IMG/VR virus record: IMGVR_UViG_3300034375_011507
Location: 1-34,766 of that record
From: a virus
Length of the DNA: 34,766 nucleotides
Reading direction: 5' to 3' (one strand)
Shown: in pieces, positions 1 to 8,075 of the stretch
How positions within the stretch are numbered: position 1 is the first letter of the stretch
How the letters are laid out: each line of letters starts with the position of its first letter
Translations under genes and position numbers: made by a program
The notes under the pieces: model-generated
Told to the model about the DNA's origin: nothing
The model's database searches: none
Seen by the model: only the letters and a program-made list of their open reading frames with translations

Positions 1-626
1 ATAATGTTGTAGCAGCTGATACAGCTTCTTATATTGCTGGTGCGGATGTAGATGGTACTGTTACAATAGCTGGTAGTTTAAAAGCAAATGGTAATCTATT
101 AGGTTTAACTACAGCAAGTGGTCACATTATTCCAGCTGCAAATGATACTTACGATTTAGGTAATGCTGAAAAGAAATTTAGAGATTTATATTTAGGATCT
201 GACTCAATTTATATGAGTGGTTCTAGTGGTTGGATGACTGGTAGTTGGGATGGTACTAACTTTAGAGTTAACAATAATGCTTTAGTTAGATCAGCTGTTA
301 CCTCTTCAATGACGGTTGCTAATTCAACTACATCAACTAATGTTAGTGGTATTTATCAAGATATTGCTAATATTGGTGCTCCCGCTTCTGCTCCATTAAA
401 ATTAATTGCTGGTGGAGATACTTTATCAGGTGGTACCGTAACAATAACTGCATTTAATGGAGAATTACAACCAAAAACAATAAACCGAGATTGTTTTATC
501 ACTGCAACTTATGTTGGTAGTCCAGGACAACCTCTTCAAGTTACATTAAATTCAGGAGATATTGTTATTACAGAACCTGGTACAACTAGTAACTCACAAG
601 TATCGTTTATTGTACTGTATACTTAA
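1..626 (+). CDS. Tail-fibre-like virion protein, C-terminal part (5' end outside window)
   Basis: The reading frame is open from base 3 to the stop at 624-626, so 207 residues of a longer protein are visible. The Met at 213 is internal and is not the start. Around bases 150-221 there is a YDLG...KKFRDLYLG...I segment, a pattern common in phage tail fibres and other adhesive or decoration proteins, where it often lies just ahead of the distal part. The rest is rich in Ser, Thr, Gly and Asn and looks beta-structured, with no Cys apart from one near the end and no membrane segment. It lies directly upstream of tail genes on the same strand. Calling it a fibre is inference from composition and this motif; another surface-exposed virion protein is possible. 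Confidence 0.6.
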   Translation, partial: NVVAADTASYIAGADVDGTVTIAGSLKANGNLLGLTTASGHIIPAANDTYDLGNAEKKFRDLYLGSDSIYMSGSSGWMTGSWDGTNFRVNNNALVRSAVTSSMTVANSTTSTNVSGIYQDIANIGAPASAPLKLIAGGDTLSGGTVTITAFNGELQPKTINRDCFITATYVGSPGQPLQVTLNSGDIVITEPGTTSNSQVSFIVLYT

Positions 627-645
627 TTTTTGAAAAATAATTTAA

Positions 646-654
646 TATTTATAA
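646..654 (+). promoter_or_regulatory. Putative late promoter element TATTTATAA
   Basis: TATTTATAA lies only 4 bases before the ATG at 659. The same 9-mer, or a close form, precedes several other virion and lysis genes in this window. No TTTG box lies about 20 bases upstream. If it works as a -10 element, the transcript would be nearly leaderless. Confidence 0.45.
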
Positions 655-658
655 CCGA

Positions 659-910
659 ATGGAAAAAAAAGTTTTAACCGAAGAAGAAATCAATAAGTTA
701 AAAGAATTAAAACAACAATTTAAAGATCTTACTGATTTAACTGGTGAAACAGAGGTTCAAATTATGAATCTTCAAATTAGAAAAGAACAATTAAAGTTTA
801 ACTTACAAAATTTACAACAACAAGAATTAGTTTTAGCTAAAGAGTTAGAGGAAAAGTATGGTGAAGGAACCATTTCTTTAGAATCTGGCGAGTTTTTGCC
901 CAACAAATAG
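659..910 (+). CDS. Small coiled-coil protein, probably virion-associated
   Basis: An 83-residue protein made almost wholly of charged and Leu/Gln-rich sequence from about residue 6 to 66, with heptad-like Leu/Ile spacing, so a long coiled coil is likely. It ends in a short Gly/Ser-rich tail (KYGEGTISLESGEFLPNK). No signal peptide or catalytic motif is seen. It sits between the fibre-like gene and the tail sheath gene and is preceded by a TATTTATAA element, so it is probably expressed late. I do not recognise a named family. A structural, scaffold or assembly role is inferred only from position and coiled-coil content. Confidence 0.65.
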   Translation: MEKKVLTEEEINKLKELKQQFKDLTDLTGETEVQIMNLQIRKEQLKFNLQNLQQQELVLAKELEEKYGEGTISLESGEFLPNK

Positions 911-930
911 ACTTTTGAAAGAGTTTAATA

Positions 931-938
931 TATTTATC
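931..938 (+). promoter_or_regulatory. Putative late promoter element (TATTTATC)
   Basis: TATATTTATC spans 929-938, 17 bases before the sheath ATG at 956. It differs from the other late elements at one position. TTTG at 914-917 is only 11 bases upstream, too close for a normal -33 box. Confidence 0.4.
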
Positions 939-955
939 ATAAAAAATAACATAAA

Positions 956-2962
956 ATGGCAGAAACATTAATTTCCCCAGGGGTATTAGCAAGAGAAAAT
1001 GATCAATCTCAAATCACCTCACAACCCGTACAAGCCGGTGCTGCTATTGTAGGACCTACTGTTAAAGGTAGAGTAAATATCCCTACATTAGTAACTAGCT
1101 ATAGTGAATACTTAGCCACATTCGGTAGTACATTTGATAGTGGTTCAGATGAGTATAGTTTCTTGACTTCAATCTCAGCTTATAATTACTTCCAAAACGG
1201 AGGTACTTCTTTATTAGTAACAAGAGTTGCTTCAGGTTCATTCTCAGCAGCATCTTCTTCAGCAGTATCTTCTAATGATGGTTTGGTAGCTGGAGCTGGA
1301 ACATTTACTACTAACTCACTTGATATCACTGGTTCAGCTGGTGGTACTTTCTCAGGTATTTCAGGTACTACAAGTGGTAATGGTACAGGAGCAGTATTTA
1401 CAATTGTATTATCAGATTCAGCTTCAGTTGATACCGTTACAGTAACTTCAACTGGTTCAGGATATGAAGTTGGTGATACTATTACATTTACTTCACAATC
1501 AGATTTTGATGCTTCTGCAGCAGGTGGTACTGATTTAATTCTTACTTTAGTAGCTTCAAATATCCAACAAACCGGAAGTGCTTTTGTATTAGAAACTCTT
1601 GCTCAAGGTACTATTATGAATAGTACTTCAACAGAAGGTACTAATGGTATATTACCTAGTGGTTCAGCCAATAACATTAGATGGGAAATTGTCAACCCAG
1701 ATACTTCAAGAGGTGTATTCTCGGTAGTAATTAGACAAGGTAATGATAATAATAAATCTAAATCAGTATTAGAAACATTTACTAACGTTTCTCTTGATCC
1801 TAAAGCTCCTAACTATATTGCTAGAATTATTGGTGACCAATCATTATCATTACAAGGTTCAGGTACTTCAGATCCTTACATTAAGACAGAAGGTAACTAT
1901 CCTAACGCTTCAAGATACGTAAGAGTTAAACAAGTTAATTTAAAAACTCCTGATTACTTTAATAATGCGGGTATTGCTAAAACAGCTTATACATCATCAA
2001 TTCCATCTGCTCAAAGTGGTTCATTTGGAGCAGCTACAGGTACTATTTTAACAGGAACTGGTAAATATTATGATAACATTAGCAACACAGATACTCAAGG
2101 TTTAGTAGGTGGTAACTATACAGACGCCTTTAACCTATTAGCTAATAAAGATGAATACAGATTTAACTTAATTACAGCTCCTGGTTTAGTTTACACTAAC
2201 GCTAGCCACGCTACTCCGTTAAATACATTGTTATCAAATGTTGAAAATAGAGGTGATGCGATCTTAGTAATGGATCTTGAAAATTACGCTTCAACAGTAA
2301 CTTCAACTACAGCAACAGCTGCTGGAATTGATAGCTCATACGCAGCAACTTACTGGCCTTGGTGTCAAATTACTGACCCAGATTCAGGTCAAATTGTTTG
2401 GGTTCCTGCCTCAACATTGATCCCAGGTGTTTATGCGAACAACGATTCAACTTCAGAAGCTTGGTTTGCACCTGCTGGTATTAACAGAGGTGGAATGGGA
2501 ATCGTAAGACAAGCAGAACGTAAATTAACTCAAGCTAATAGAGATAGTTTGTATATTGGTAAAGTAAACCCAATTGCAACATTCCCAGGTAGAGGAGTTG
2601 TAGTATTTGGTCAGAAAACACTTCAGACTCAAGCTTCAGCACTCGATAGAGTAAACGTTAGAAGATTGTTAATTGCCTTAAAAGGATACATTTCACAAGT
2701 AGCAGATAACTTGGTATTTGAACAAAATACAGCAGCTACAAGAAACCAATTCTTGAGCCAAGTTAACCCATACTTAGAAAGTGTTCAACAACGTCAAGGT
2801 TTGTATGCCTTCAAGGTGGTAATGGATGATAGTAATAACACAGCAGATGTAATTGATAGAAACCAATTGATTGGTGCGATTTACATTCAACCTACTAAAA
2901 CTGCTGAATTTATTTACTTGGATTTCAACATTTTACCAACAGGAGCTACTTTCCCAGCGTAA
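956..2962 (+). CDS. Contractile tail sheath protein (gp18-like)
   Basis: This 668-residue protein forms the sheath that contracts to drive the tail tube into the cell. The N-terminus (ISPGVLARENDQS, then QAGAAIVGPTVKGRVNIPTL) and the C-terminal part (ERKLTQANRD...INPIATFPGRGVVVFGQKT-type core, QRQGLYAFKVVMD, then GAIYIQPTKTAEFIYLDFNI) are typical of T4-type sheath proteins, where conserved N- and C-terminal regions flank a variable exposed part. Residues of about 100-200 are Ser/Thr/Gly-rich and probably form the surface-exposed insertion. Length is close to T4 gp18 (659). The tail tube gene follows 52 bases later, the usual order. It probably starts a late transcript. Confidence 0.95.
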   Translation: MAETLISPGVLARENDQSQITSQPVQAGAAIVGPTVKGRVNIPTLVTSYSEYLATFGSTFDSGSDEYSFLTSISAYNYFQNGGTSLLVTRVASGSFSAASSSAVSSNDGLVAGAGTFTTNSLDITGSAGGTFSGISGTTSGNGTGAVFTIVLSDSASVDTVTVTSTGSGYEVGDTITFTSQSDFDASAAGGTDLILTLVASNIQQTGSAFVLETLAQGTIMNSTSTEGTNGILPSGSANNIRWEIVNPDTSRGVFSVVIRQGNDNNKSKSVLETFTNVSLDPKAPNYIARIIGDQSLSLQGSGTSDPYIKTEGNYPNASRYVRVKQVNLKTPDYFNNAGIAKTAYTSSIPSAQSGSFGAATGTILTGTGKYYDNISNTDTQGLVGGNYTDAFNLLANKDEYRFNLITAPGLVYTNASHATPLNTLLSNVENRGDAILVMDLENYASTVTSTTATAAGIDSSYAATYWPWCQITDPDSGQIVWVPASTLIPGVYANNDSTSEAWFAPAGINRGGMGIVRQAERKLTQANRDSLYIGKVNPIATFPGRGVVVFGQKTLQTQASALDRVNVRRLLIALKGYISQVADNLVFEQNTAATRNQFLSQVNPYLESVQQRQGLYAFKVVMDDSNNTADVIDRNQLIGAIYIQPTKTAEFIYLDFNILPTGATFPA

Positions 2963-2978
2963 AAATTTAGAAAAACAA

Positions 2979-2987
2979 TATTTATAA
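2979..2987 (+). promoter_or_regulatory. Putative late promoter element TATTTATAA
   Basis: A perfect TATTTATAA, 27 bases before the tube ATG at 3015, in an otherwise A-rich leader. No -33 TTTG lies at the expected distance. Confidence 0.45.
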
Positions 2988-3014
2988 TTGAATAAAAAAT
3001 AAACAACAAATAAA

Positions 3015-3503
3015 ATGGCAGTATTAGATCCCAACGAAATATTTTTCACCGCTTTCGAGCCAAAGCAAGCTAACAGATTTATCATGTATGTAGATGGAAT
3101 CCCAGCTTACATGATCAAAGAAGTAGGTGAATTGAAAATTGAAAATGGTGAAGTAATTCTTAACCACATCAACACTTACCGCAAGGTAAAAGGTAAATCA
3201 AAATGGTCAGATTTGTCTATGACATTATTTGATCCGATTACACCTTCAGGTGCTCAAGCGGTAATGGAGTGGGTACGTTTACACCACGAATCAGTAACAG
3301 GTAGAGATGGTTACAGTGATTTCTACAAGAAAGACTTAACTATCAACGTACTAGGACCTGTAGGTGATGTAGTATCAGAATGGATCATTAAAGGTGCATT
3401 TGTAAAAGATGCAGCGTTTACTGGTTACAACTGGGATACTGAAAACCAAGCACAAACAATCGCCTTAACAGTAGGTATGGATTACTGTGTATTGAACTTC
3501 TAA
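3015..3503 (+). CDS. Tail tube protein (gp19-like)
   Basis: The 162-residue length matches T4 gp19 (163). The protein stacks as hexamers to form the inner tube through which DNA passes. The pattern NRFIMYVDGIPAYMIKEVGE near residues 20-40, then KGKSKWSDLSMTLFDPI, and the C-terminal half (WIIKGAFVKDAAFTGYNWDT...IALTVGMDYCVLNF) fit the phage tail-tube family fold. The gene follows the sheath gene and is itself followed by a strong hairpin terminator. This lets the very abundant sheath and tube messages be made separately from the downstream baseplate genes. The start is the first ATG after an A-rich leader. Confidence 0.93.
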   Translation: MAVLDPNEIFFTAFEPKQANRFIMYVDGIPAYMIKEVGELKIENGEVILNHINTYRKVKGKSKWSDLSMTLFDPITPSGAQAVMEWVRLHHESVTGRDGYSDFYKKDLTINVLGPVGDVVSEWIIKGAFVKDAAFTGYNWDTENQAQTIALTVGMDYCVLNF

Positions 3504-3529
3504 TTAAATTCTGTCAAATATTTTTTAAG

Positions 3530-3556
3530 AGAGCTTGGCTTCGGTCAAGCTCTTTT
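3530..3556 (+). terminator. Intrinsic terminator with UUCG tetraloop
   Basis: AGAGCTTGGC at 3530-3539 pairs with GTCAAGCTCT at 3544-3553 (ten pairs, one of them G-U), closing a cUUCGg loop, with TTTT straight after. It lies 27 bases after the tube gene stop and is the clearest terminator in the virion block. Confidence 0.85.
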
Positions 3557-3576
3557 GTATTATTAATATGTATACA

Positions 3577-3587
3577 CGTATTTAAAG
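3577..3587 (+). promoter_or_regulatory. Putative promoter, late-type variant
   Basis: CGTATTTAAAG lies 19 bases after a TTTG at 3554-3557 and 19 bases before the ATG at 3607. It follows the terminator at once, so a new transcript is expected here. It matches the late element TATTTA in its first six bases only. Confidence 0.35.
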
Positions 3588-3606
3588 TTATAACTAAATA
3601 AAAATT

Positions 3607-4347
3607 ATGAGTGAATTAAAATTTCCAACCGAAACTATTGAATTACCTTCTAAAGGTTTAATTTACCCTGAGGATAATCCTCTATCATCTGGTACTATTG
3701 AAATGAAGTATATGACTGCTAAGGAAGAAGATATTCTTTCTAACCAATCTTATATTCAAAACGGTACTGTATTAGATAAATTGTTAAAATCTCTTATCGT
3801 ATCTAAAGTAGACTACAATGATATTATTGTGGGTGATAAAAATGCAATTATGATTGCTGCTCGTATTTTAGGATATGGTAAAGATTATGAATTTGACCTT
3901 AAAGGAGAAAGAGTAACTGTTGATTTATCTACTTTGGAAAATAAACCATTTGATGAAAAATCAATTACAAAAGGTATAAACGAATTTTCTTACACCCTCC
4001 CTAATTCAGGAACTGCAATTACTTATAAACTTTTGACTCATAAAGATGAGATGGCGATTGATGCTGAACTTAAAGGTTTAAAGAAAATTAATAAGAATGC
4101 AGATCCAGCTGTTTCTACACGTATGAAACATATGATCCTTTCAGTTAATGGCGATGAGGATAAAAAAACAATTCGTGAATTTGTAGACAATTACTTTTTG
4201 GCTGTAGACGCAAGAGCATTCCGTAACCATGTTAAAGAAGTACAACCTGATGTTAATTTAAATATAACGGTAGAAGTAAACGGTGGAATGGAGGCCATCG
4301 ATCTACCAATTACAGTCAACTTTTTTTGGCCTGACGTCACAGTATAG
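3607..4347 (+). CDS. Baseplate hub protein, T4 gp26-type
   Basis: The 246-residue sequence fits the T4 baseplate family (PF12322 type, as I know it): N-terminal ETIELPSKGLIYPEDNPLSSG, then IEMKYMTAKEEDILSNQ, a mid region with GDKNAIMIAARILGYGKDYEF, and a C-terminal DLPITVNFFWPD. In T4, gp26 belongs to the hub assembly group. It lies two genes upstream of the tape measure. The last 68 bases overlap a second ORF in the +1 frame, and the gene ends at TAG 4345-4347 soon after a run of seven T at 4321-4327. A frameshifted, longer product is therefore possible (see findings). The start has the frequent 'ttATG' context of this genome. Confidence 0.8.
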   Translation: MSELKFPTETIELPSKGLIYPEDNPLSSGTIEMKYMTAKEEDILSNQSYIQNGTVLDKLLKSLIVSKVDYNDIIVGDKNAIMIAARILGYGKDYEFDLKGERVTVDLSTLENKPFDEKSITKGINEFSYTLPNSGTAITYKLLTHKDEMAIDAELKGLKKINKNADPAVSTRMKHMILSVNGDEDKKTIREFVDNYFLAVDARAFRNHVKEVQPDVNLNITVEVNGGMEAIDLPITVNFFWPDVTV

Positions 4348-4627
4348 AGTTTCACTTTTTAGTCAAATACATGAGATAGTATTTCATGGTAATGGCGGCT
4401 ATGATTGGCATACTATCTACAATATGCCTATTTGGTTAAGAAACTTTACCTTCAATAAAATGAGGGAACATTATGAAAAAGAAGCCGCTGAGATGAAAAA
4501 AGCTCAAGGCAAAGGAGGTAATACTACAACCGTAGTAGGTTCTGATGGGAAAGTTCAAGCCCCAGAACATATGAAAAATGCTAAAACTTCTCCTCCTACT
4601 TATACCGCGAAGGCATCCAAAAAGTGA
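4283..4627 (+). CDS. Overlapping +1-frame ORF before tape measure (possible gp51-like or frameshift extension)
   Basis: This frame is open from 4280 (a TAA lies at 4277-4279) to the stop at 4627. The only early conventional start is GTG 4283; the first in-frame ATG is at 4424. The protein-like part begins right where the gp26-type gene ends: RVSLFSQIHEIVFHGNGGYD, HTIYNMPIWLRNFTFNKM, then a charged helix and a low-complexity Lys/Thr tail. That suggests it is made either by translational coupling or as a +1 frameshift extension of the upstream protein. The position just before the tape measure gene is where many tailed phages encode tail assembly chaperones. In T4, gene 51 follows gene 26, but I cannot show homology to gp51. 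Confidence 0.6.
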   Translation: MEWRPSIYQLQSTFFGLTSQYRVSLFSQIHEIVFHGNGGYDWHTIYNMPIWLRNFTFNKMREHYEKEAAEMKKAQGKGGNTTTVVGSDGKVQAPEHMKNAKTSPPTYTAKASKK

Positions 4628-4637
4628 TGCCTTCCGA

Positions 4638-4646
4638 TATTTATAA
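4638..4646 (+). promoter_or_regulatory. Putative late promoter element TATTTATAA
   Basis: A perfect copy, 12 bases before the tape measure ATG at 4659, with no -33 box. Confidence 0.4.
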
Positions 4647-4658
4647 CAAAAATACCCA

Positions 4659-7600
4659 ATGGCTATAGGCGACGGATTAAATAATGCAAATAATGAGGCA
4701 CAAAACCTAAATCAAACTTTAGGTGAAACCCAGTCTACCTTTGGTGATCTTAGAGATACTCTTGAAAGTATTAATTCCGAATTAGGTAAAAAAATTAACC
4801 GTGTAAAAGATGCTAGTAAAGAATATAGTAGTCTTACAAGCATCGCTCAAAAACTTCAATATCAAGAAGAAGGGTCAGTTCGTTTAAAAGATGATGAACT
4901 TAATAAGCTTAAAGAAAAAGCAGCACTTAACCTTCAAGAAATAAAAAGATCAGCAGATTTACTTTCAACAGAAAAAACCCGTACCTTAACAGGTAAATCT
5001 ATATTTGATTTAAACCAAGGTGCTTTTGAAGTCGCTCTTCAAAGTTTAAAAACTCGTCAAAATTTAACTGATGAGGAAATGGCTTTAATTAGAGCTAAAA
5101 AAGATGGTTTCCAAATTGAACAAGACACCGTTGATAAAGTTGCTGAAGAAGTTGAAAAACGGAAAGAAGCCAATAGGTTAATGGGCGTCTCAGGTGGAAT
5201 CCTTAAAGGTCTTAATGCGTTAACAGGAGAATTTGGGGCAGCATTCAAACTGGATAAAGTCCAGGCAGATATGCAAAAAGTAGCTGATAAGATAGCTAAT
5301 GGAGAGCAAGCCGGTAATAGATTTACTGTAATGGCTGCTGGGATGGGATCAGCAATAAAAAATGCTTTTGCAACCATTACAGATCCTGCAACTATATTTG
5401 CAGCCGCTATTAAAGGTTTTTTAAAGGTAGATAAAGCGAATGTAGAGTTTCAAAGACAAACTGGACAAAGTCTAAATACAATGTCTACTCAGGCCGCTAT
5501 GGCCAATACTCACTTTATTACATTAGGTGACTATATTAAAACTGCTAGCCAATTAACTAAAGAATTAGGTCAAAATGCTGCTGCTATTTTTGAACCAGAA
5601 GATATTTTAGAAGCATCCGAAATGGAACATGCTATGGGCATGTCCGTAAAACAATCTACTCAATTAGCTAAATTATCTAAAATAAACGGGGGCAATATTA
5701 AAGAACAAAATAAAGCTCTTGTTGAAGGTGTTAATTCATTTAACAAACAAAACAAAACAGCATATGCCGCTGGTGATATTTTAAAAGATGTAGCAGATGT
5801 TTCAGATGGAATCGCTATTAGTTATGCAGGTTATCCTGAGAGATTAGCAGAAGCAGCAACTGCTGCTAAAGATTTAGGAATGAATTTAAGCGATGTTGAC
5901 AAAATTGCAGATTCATTACTTAATTTTGAACAATCTATCGCAAAAGAACTTGAAGCTGAATTAGTTACAGGTAAAGACTTAAATCTTGAAAAAGCAAGAC
6001 AAGCAGCTTTAGATAATGATTTAGCCACAGTAGCAAAAGAATTAGCTAATCAAGGTGTTTCCTCAGCTGAATTTGCATCAATGAATAGAATTGAGCAAGA
6101 AAAAATGGCATCAGCTTTAGGTATGAGTAAAGACCAAATGGCTAAAATGCTCCTTCAGCAAAAGCTTAGTTCAGGTATCTCTGAAGATGCTTTAAGTGCG
6201 GCTGAAAAACAAACTCTTGAACAATTAAAACAAGAAGAAGCAGCAGAAAAATTTAAAAAAGCTGTAGAAAAAATTCAACAAGCATTAGCCCCCATTGTAG
6301 AACCTCTTGCTGATATTTTAGCTGGTGTAGCTGGAATTGTTTCTGGATTTTTTCAATTATTGGGATATGTCGGATTATTAAAACCTCTTTTATATGGTAT
6401 TGTAGCAGTTGTAGCTATGATAGGGATAGGAAAAGCTGTTAAGGGTTTTAAAGAATTTAAAGACACTGTTACAGAATCATTTGAAGCTGTTAAAGGTATT
6501 GGAAAAGGAGTTGCAGATTTAGCATCAGGTAAAGGTACAGATTCTTTAAAATCTGCTTTTGGTCTTGGAGATAATAAAGCAGGAGAAGCTGCTGGAAAAG
6601 CAGGAGAAGGAGCAGGTAAAGCAGCCGACTCAACTAAAGGTGTTAAAGGAAATATGGGTAAAGAAATTGAAAAATTTCTAAAAGGTGTTGGTAGAGGTCT
6701 TACATTCATAGGTCAAAACTTTGCTGACATACTAAAAGGTAGTTTAGCTTTATTAGTAGCCGCACCTGGATTAATTGCTTTAGGATTAGCCGCACCTGGA
6801 TTATTTGTTTTATCTATGATCCCAGGCCCTGCTATTAATGCAGCTCTTAAAGGAGTAGCTAGAGGTATAATGTTTTTTGGAAAAAACTTTGGTGATGTCG
6901 CAAAAGGTGCTTTAGCTTTAGGACTTGCAGGATTAGCTTTAGGTGGTGGGTTTGCTTTAGCTATGATGATGATTAAAGATGTAGACGCAGGCCAAATGCT
7001 TGCTTTTGCAGGTTCATTAACTATGTTAGGTTTAACAATGGCTTTATTAGGTACTTTAGGTGCAAACGTATTTATGGGAGCAGCAGCATTAGCCGTATTA
7101 GGAGTAGCTATGATTCCTGCAGCATTAGCCTTTAGCCTACTATCAGGACTTGATGTAGGAGCTATGATTGCATTCTCTATTGCTTTACCATTGTTAGCAT
7201 TAGCAGCAGCTGGTTTAGGATTTTTAGCACCATTTATTATGGCAGGTGCAGGTGCATTAGCAGTATTAGGATTAGCTTTAATCCCAGCTTCAATAGCATT
7301 TGGTATGCTTGGTGAAGTAGATACAGAAGCAATAATGTCATTTACTAAATCAGTTGGAGCATTAGCTTTAATGGCAGCTGGTTTAGGATTTTTATCATTC
7401 TTTATTTATTCAGGTGCTGCTGCTTTAACAGTATTAGGATTAGCTTTAATCCCTCTTGCTACTGGATTTTCACTGATGGCTAATGCTGATGGAGCTTCAA
7501 TAGTTAGTACTTTAGTCGAATTAGCAGCCGTATCTCCTGGATTATTCTCTACAGCAGCTGCATTATATGCTGTAGCTGGGGGTATAGCAGCAGTAGCTGT

Positions 7601-7814
7601 TGCTGGTTATTTAGCAGTACCCGCAATGGCTTTAATGTCAATGTTTGGTGGTGGTGGAGAAAGTGGAGAAAGTAAAAAAGATGAAGGTTCACTTAAAAAA
7701 GTAGAAGAAAAATTAGATCAATTAATAGCCATAGTATCAGCAGGTGGAGATGTTTATATGGATGGTGAAAAAGTAGGAAAAGCATTACAATTATCGAGCT
7801 CTACAATGGGCTAA
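4659..7814 (+). CDS. Tail tape measure protein
   Basis: This 1051-residue protein should set tail length and pass into the host envelope with the DNA. The first ~230 residues are charged and helical (coiled-coil type, NEAQNLNQTLGETQS onward). A mixed Ala/Lys/Glu helical middle runs to about 540. A strongly hydrophobic C-terminal half follows from about 545, with many Gly/Ala/Leu segments that could insert in membranes. Four tandem copies of a 56-residue unit lie at about residues 756-979, typified by AVLGLALIPASIAFGMLG. The end has KVEEKLDQLIAIVSAGG and VYMDGEKVGKAL, a finish often seen in tape measures. It is longer than T4 gp29 (590), so a longer tail is predicted if one residue spans a constant length. 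Opposite-strand ORFs within it are shadows. Confidence 0.9.
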   Translation: MAIGDGLNNANNEAQNLNQTLGETQSTFGDLRDTLESINSELGKKINRVKDASKEYSSLTSIAQKLQYQEEGSVRLKDDELNKLKEKAALNLQEIKRSADLLSTEKTRTLTGKSIFDLNQGAFEVALQSLKTRQNLTDEEMALIRAKKDGFQIEQDTVDKVAEEVEKRKEANRLMGVSGGILKGLNALTGEFGAAFKLDKVQADMQKVADKIANGEQAGNRFTVMAAGMGSAIKNAFATITDPATIFAAAIKGFLKVDKANVEFQRQTGQSLNTMSTQAAMANTHFITLGDYIKTASQLTKELGQNAAAIFEPEDILEASEMEHAMGMSVKQSTQLAKLSKINGGNIKEQNKALVEGVNSFNKQNKTAYAAGDILKDVADVSDGIAISYAGYPERLAEAATAAKDLGMNLSDVDKIADSLLNFEQSIAKELEAELVTGKDLNLEKARQAALDNDLATVAKELANQGVSSAEFASMNRIEQEKMASALGMSKDQMAKMLLQQKLSSGISEDALSAAEKQTLEQLKQEEAAEKFKKAVEKIQQALAPIVEPLADILAGVAGIVSGFFQLLGYVGLLKPLLYGIVAVVAMIGIGKAVKGFKEFKDTVTESFEAVKGIGKGVADLASGKGTDSLKSAFGLGDNKAGEAAGKAGEGAGKAADSTKGVKGNMGKEIEKFLKGVGRGLTFIGQNFADILKGSLALLVAAPGLIALGLAAPGLFVLSMIPGPAINAALKGVARGIMFFGKNFGDVAKGALALGLAGLALGGGFALAMMMIKDVDAGQMLAFAGSLTMLGLTMALLGTLGANVFMGAAALAVLGVAMIPAALAFSLLSGLDVGAMIAFSIALPLLALAAAGLGFLAPFIMAGAGALAVLGLALIPASIAFGMLGEVDTEAIMSFTKSVGALALMAAGLGFLSFFIYSGAAALTVLGLALIPLATGFSLMANADGASIVSTLVELAAVSPGLFSTAAALYAVAGGIAAVAVAGYLAVPAMALMSMFGGGGESGESKKDEGSLKKVEEKLDQLIAIVSAGGDVYMDGEKVGKALQLSSSTMG
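6924..7595 (+). repeat. Four tandem 168-bp (56-residue) repeats in the tape measure gene
   Basis: Repeat units begin at 6924, 7092, 7260 and 7428, exactly 168 bases apart. Units 2-4 carry AVLGVAMIP, AVLGLALIP and TVLGLALIP at the same place and a conserved AAGLGFL segment later; unit 1 is more diverged (LAGLALGGG). Confidence 0.85.
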
Positions 7815-7823
7815 TATTTATAA
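7815..7823 (+). promoter_or_regulatory. Putative late promoter element TATTTATAA
   Basis: A perfect copy, one base after the tape measure stop codon and 24 bases before the ATG at 7848. No -33 box is seen. Confidence 0.45.
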
Positions 7824-7847
7824 TCAAAACAATTAATTCATAACACA

Positions 7848-8072
7848 ATGGCAATCTTAGACAAATTACAAACAGGGGGTTCAGTTCTTTCAAACCTAAA
7901 TGGTGGTCAAGCTACTATCCCAAATTTTAAGGACTCAAAATTACACAACACTTACTCTATTAATGGAGAACCTAATGTTCCTAAAAAACCATCTCCATCA
8001 GAGTTAGATTTAAATGGCGCAGTTCCTAGTAATAATTATAGAGCTAACGCTCCCGAAGGAAGATCATTTTAA
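7848..8072 (+). CDS. Small protein of the baseplate operon, unknown function
   Basis: A 74-residue protein rich in Asn, Pro, Gly and Ser, with little predicted helix and no membrane segment (for example NGGQATIPNFKDSKLHNTYS, later PSELDLNGAVPSN). It starts after a late element and an A-rich leader and ends 3 bases before the next large baseplate gene, so the two are very likely co-translated. Its extended, Pro-rich make-up suggests a small structural or linker protein of the tail end. I do not recognise a named family. Confidence 0.65.
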   Translation: MAILDKLQTGGSVLSNLNGGQATIPNFKDSKLHNTYSINGEPNVPKKPSPSELDLNGAVPSNNYRANAPEGRSF

Positions 8073-8075
8073 TCT

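Noticed and set aside
213-215. Start of the first gene at ATG 213
   Set aside because: The same frame is open back to base 3, including the YDLG motif, so the ATG is internal.
5057-6709. Three leftward ORFs (5057-5377, 5831-6028, 6353-6709) inside the tape measure gene
   Set aside because: They are antisense shadows of a clearly coding gene, with Ser/Pro/Leu-biased low-complexity sequence and no leader.
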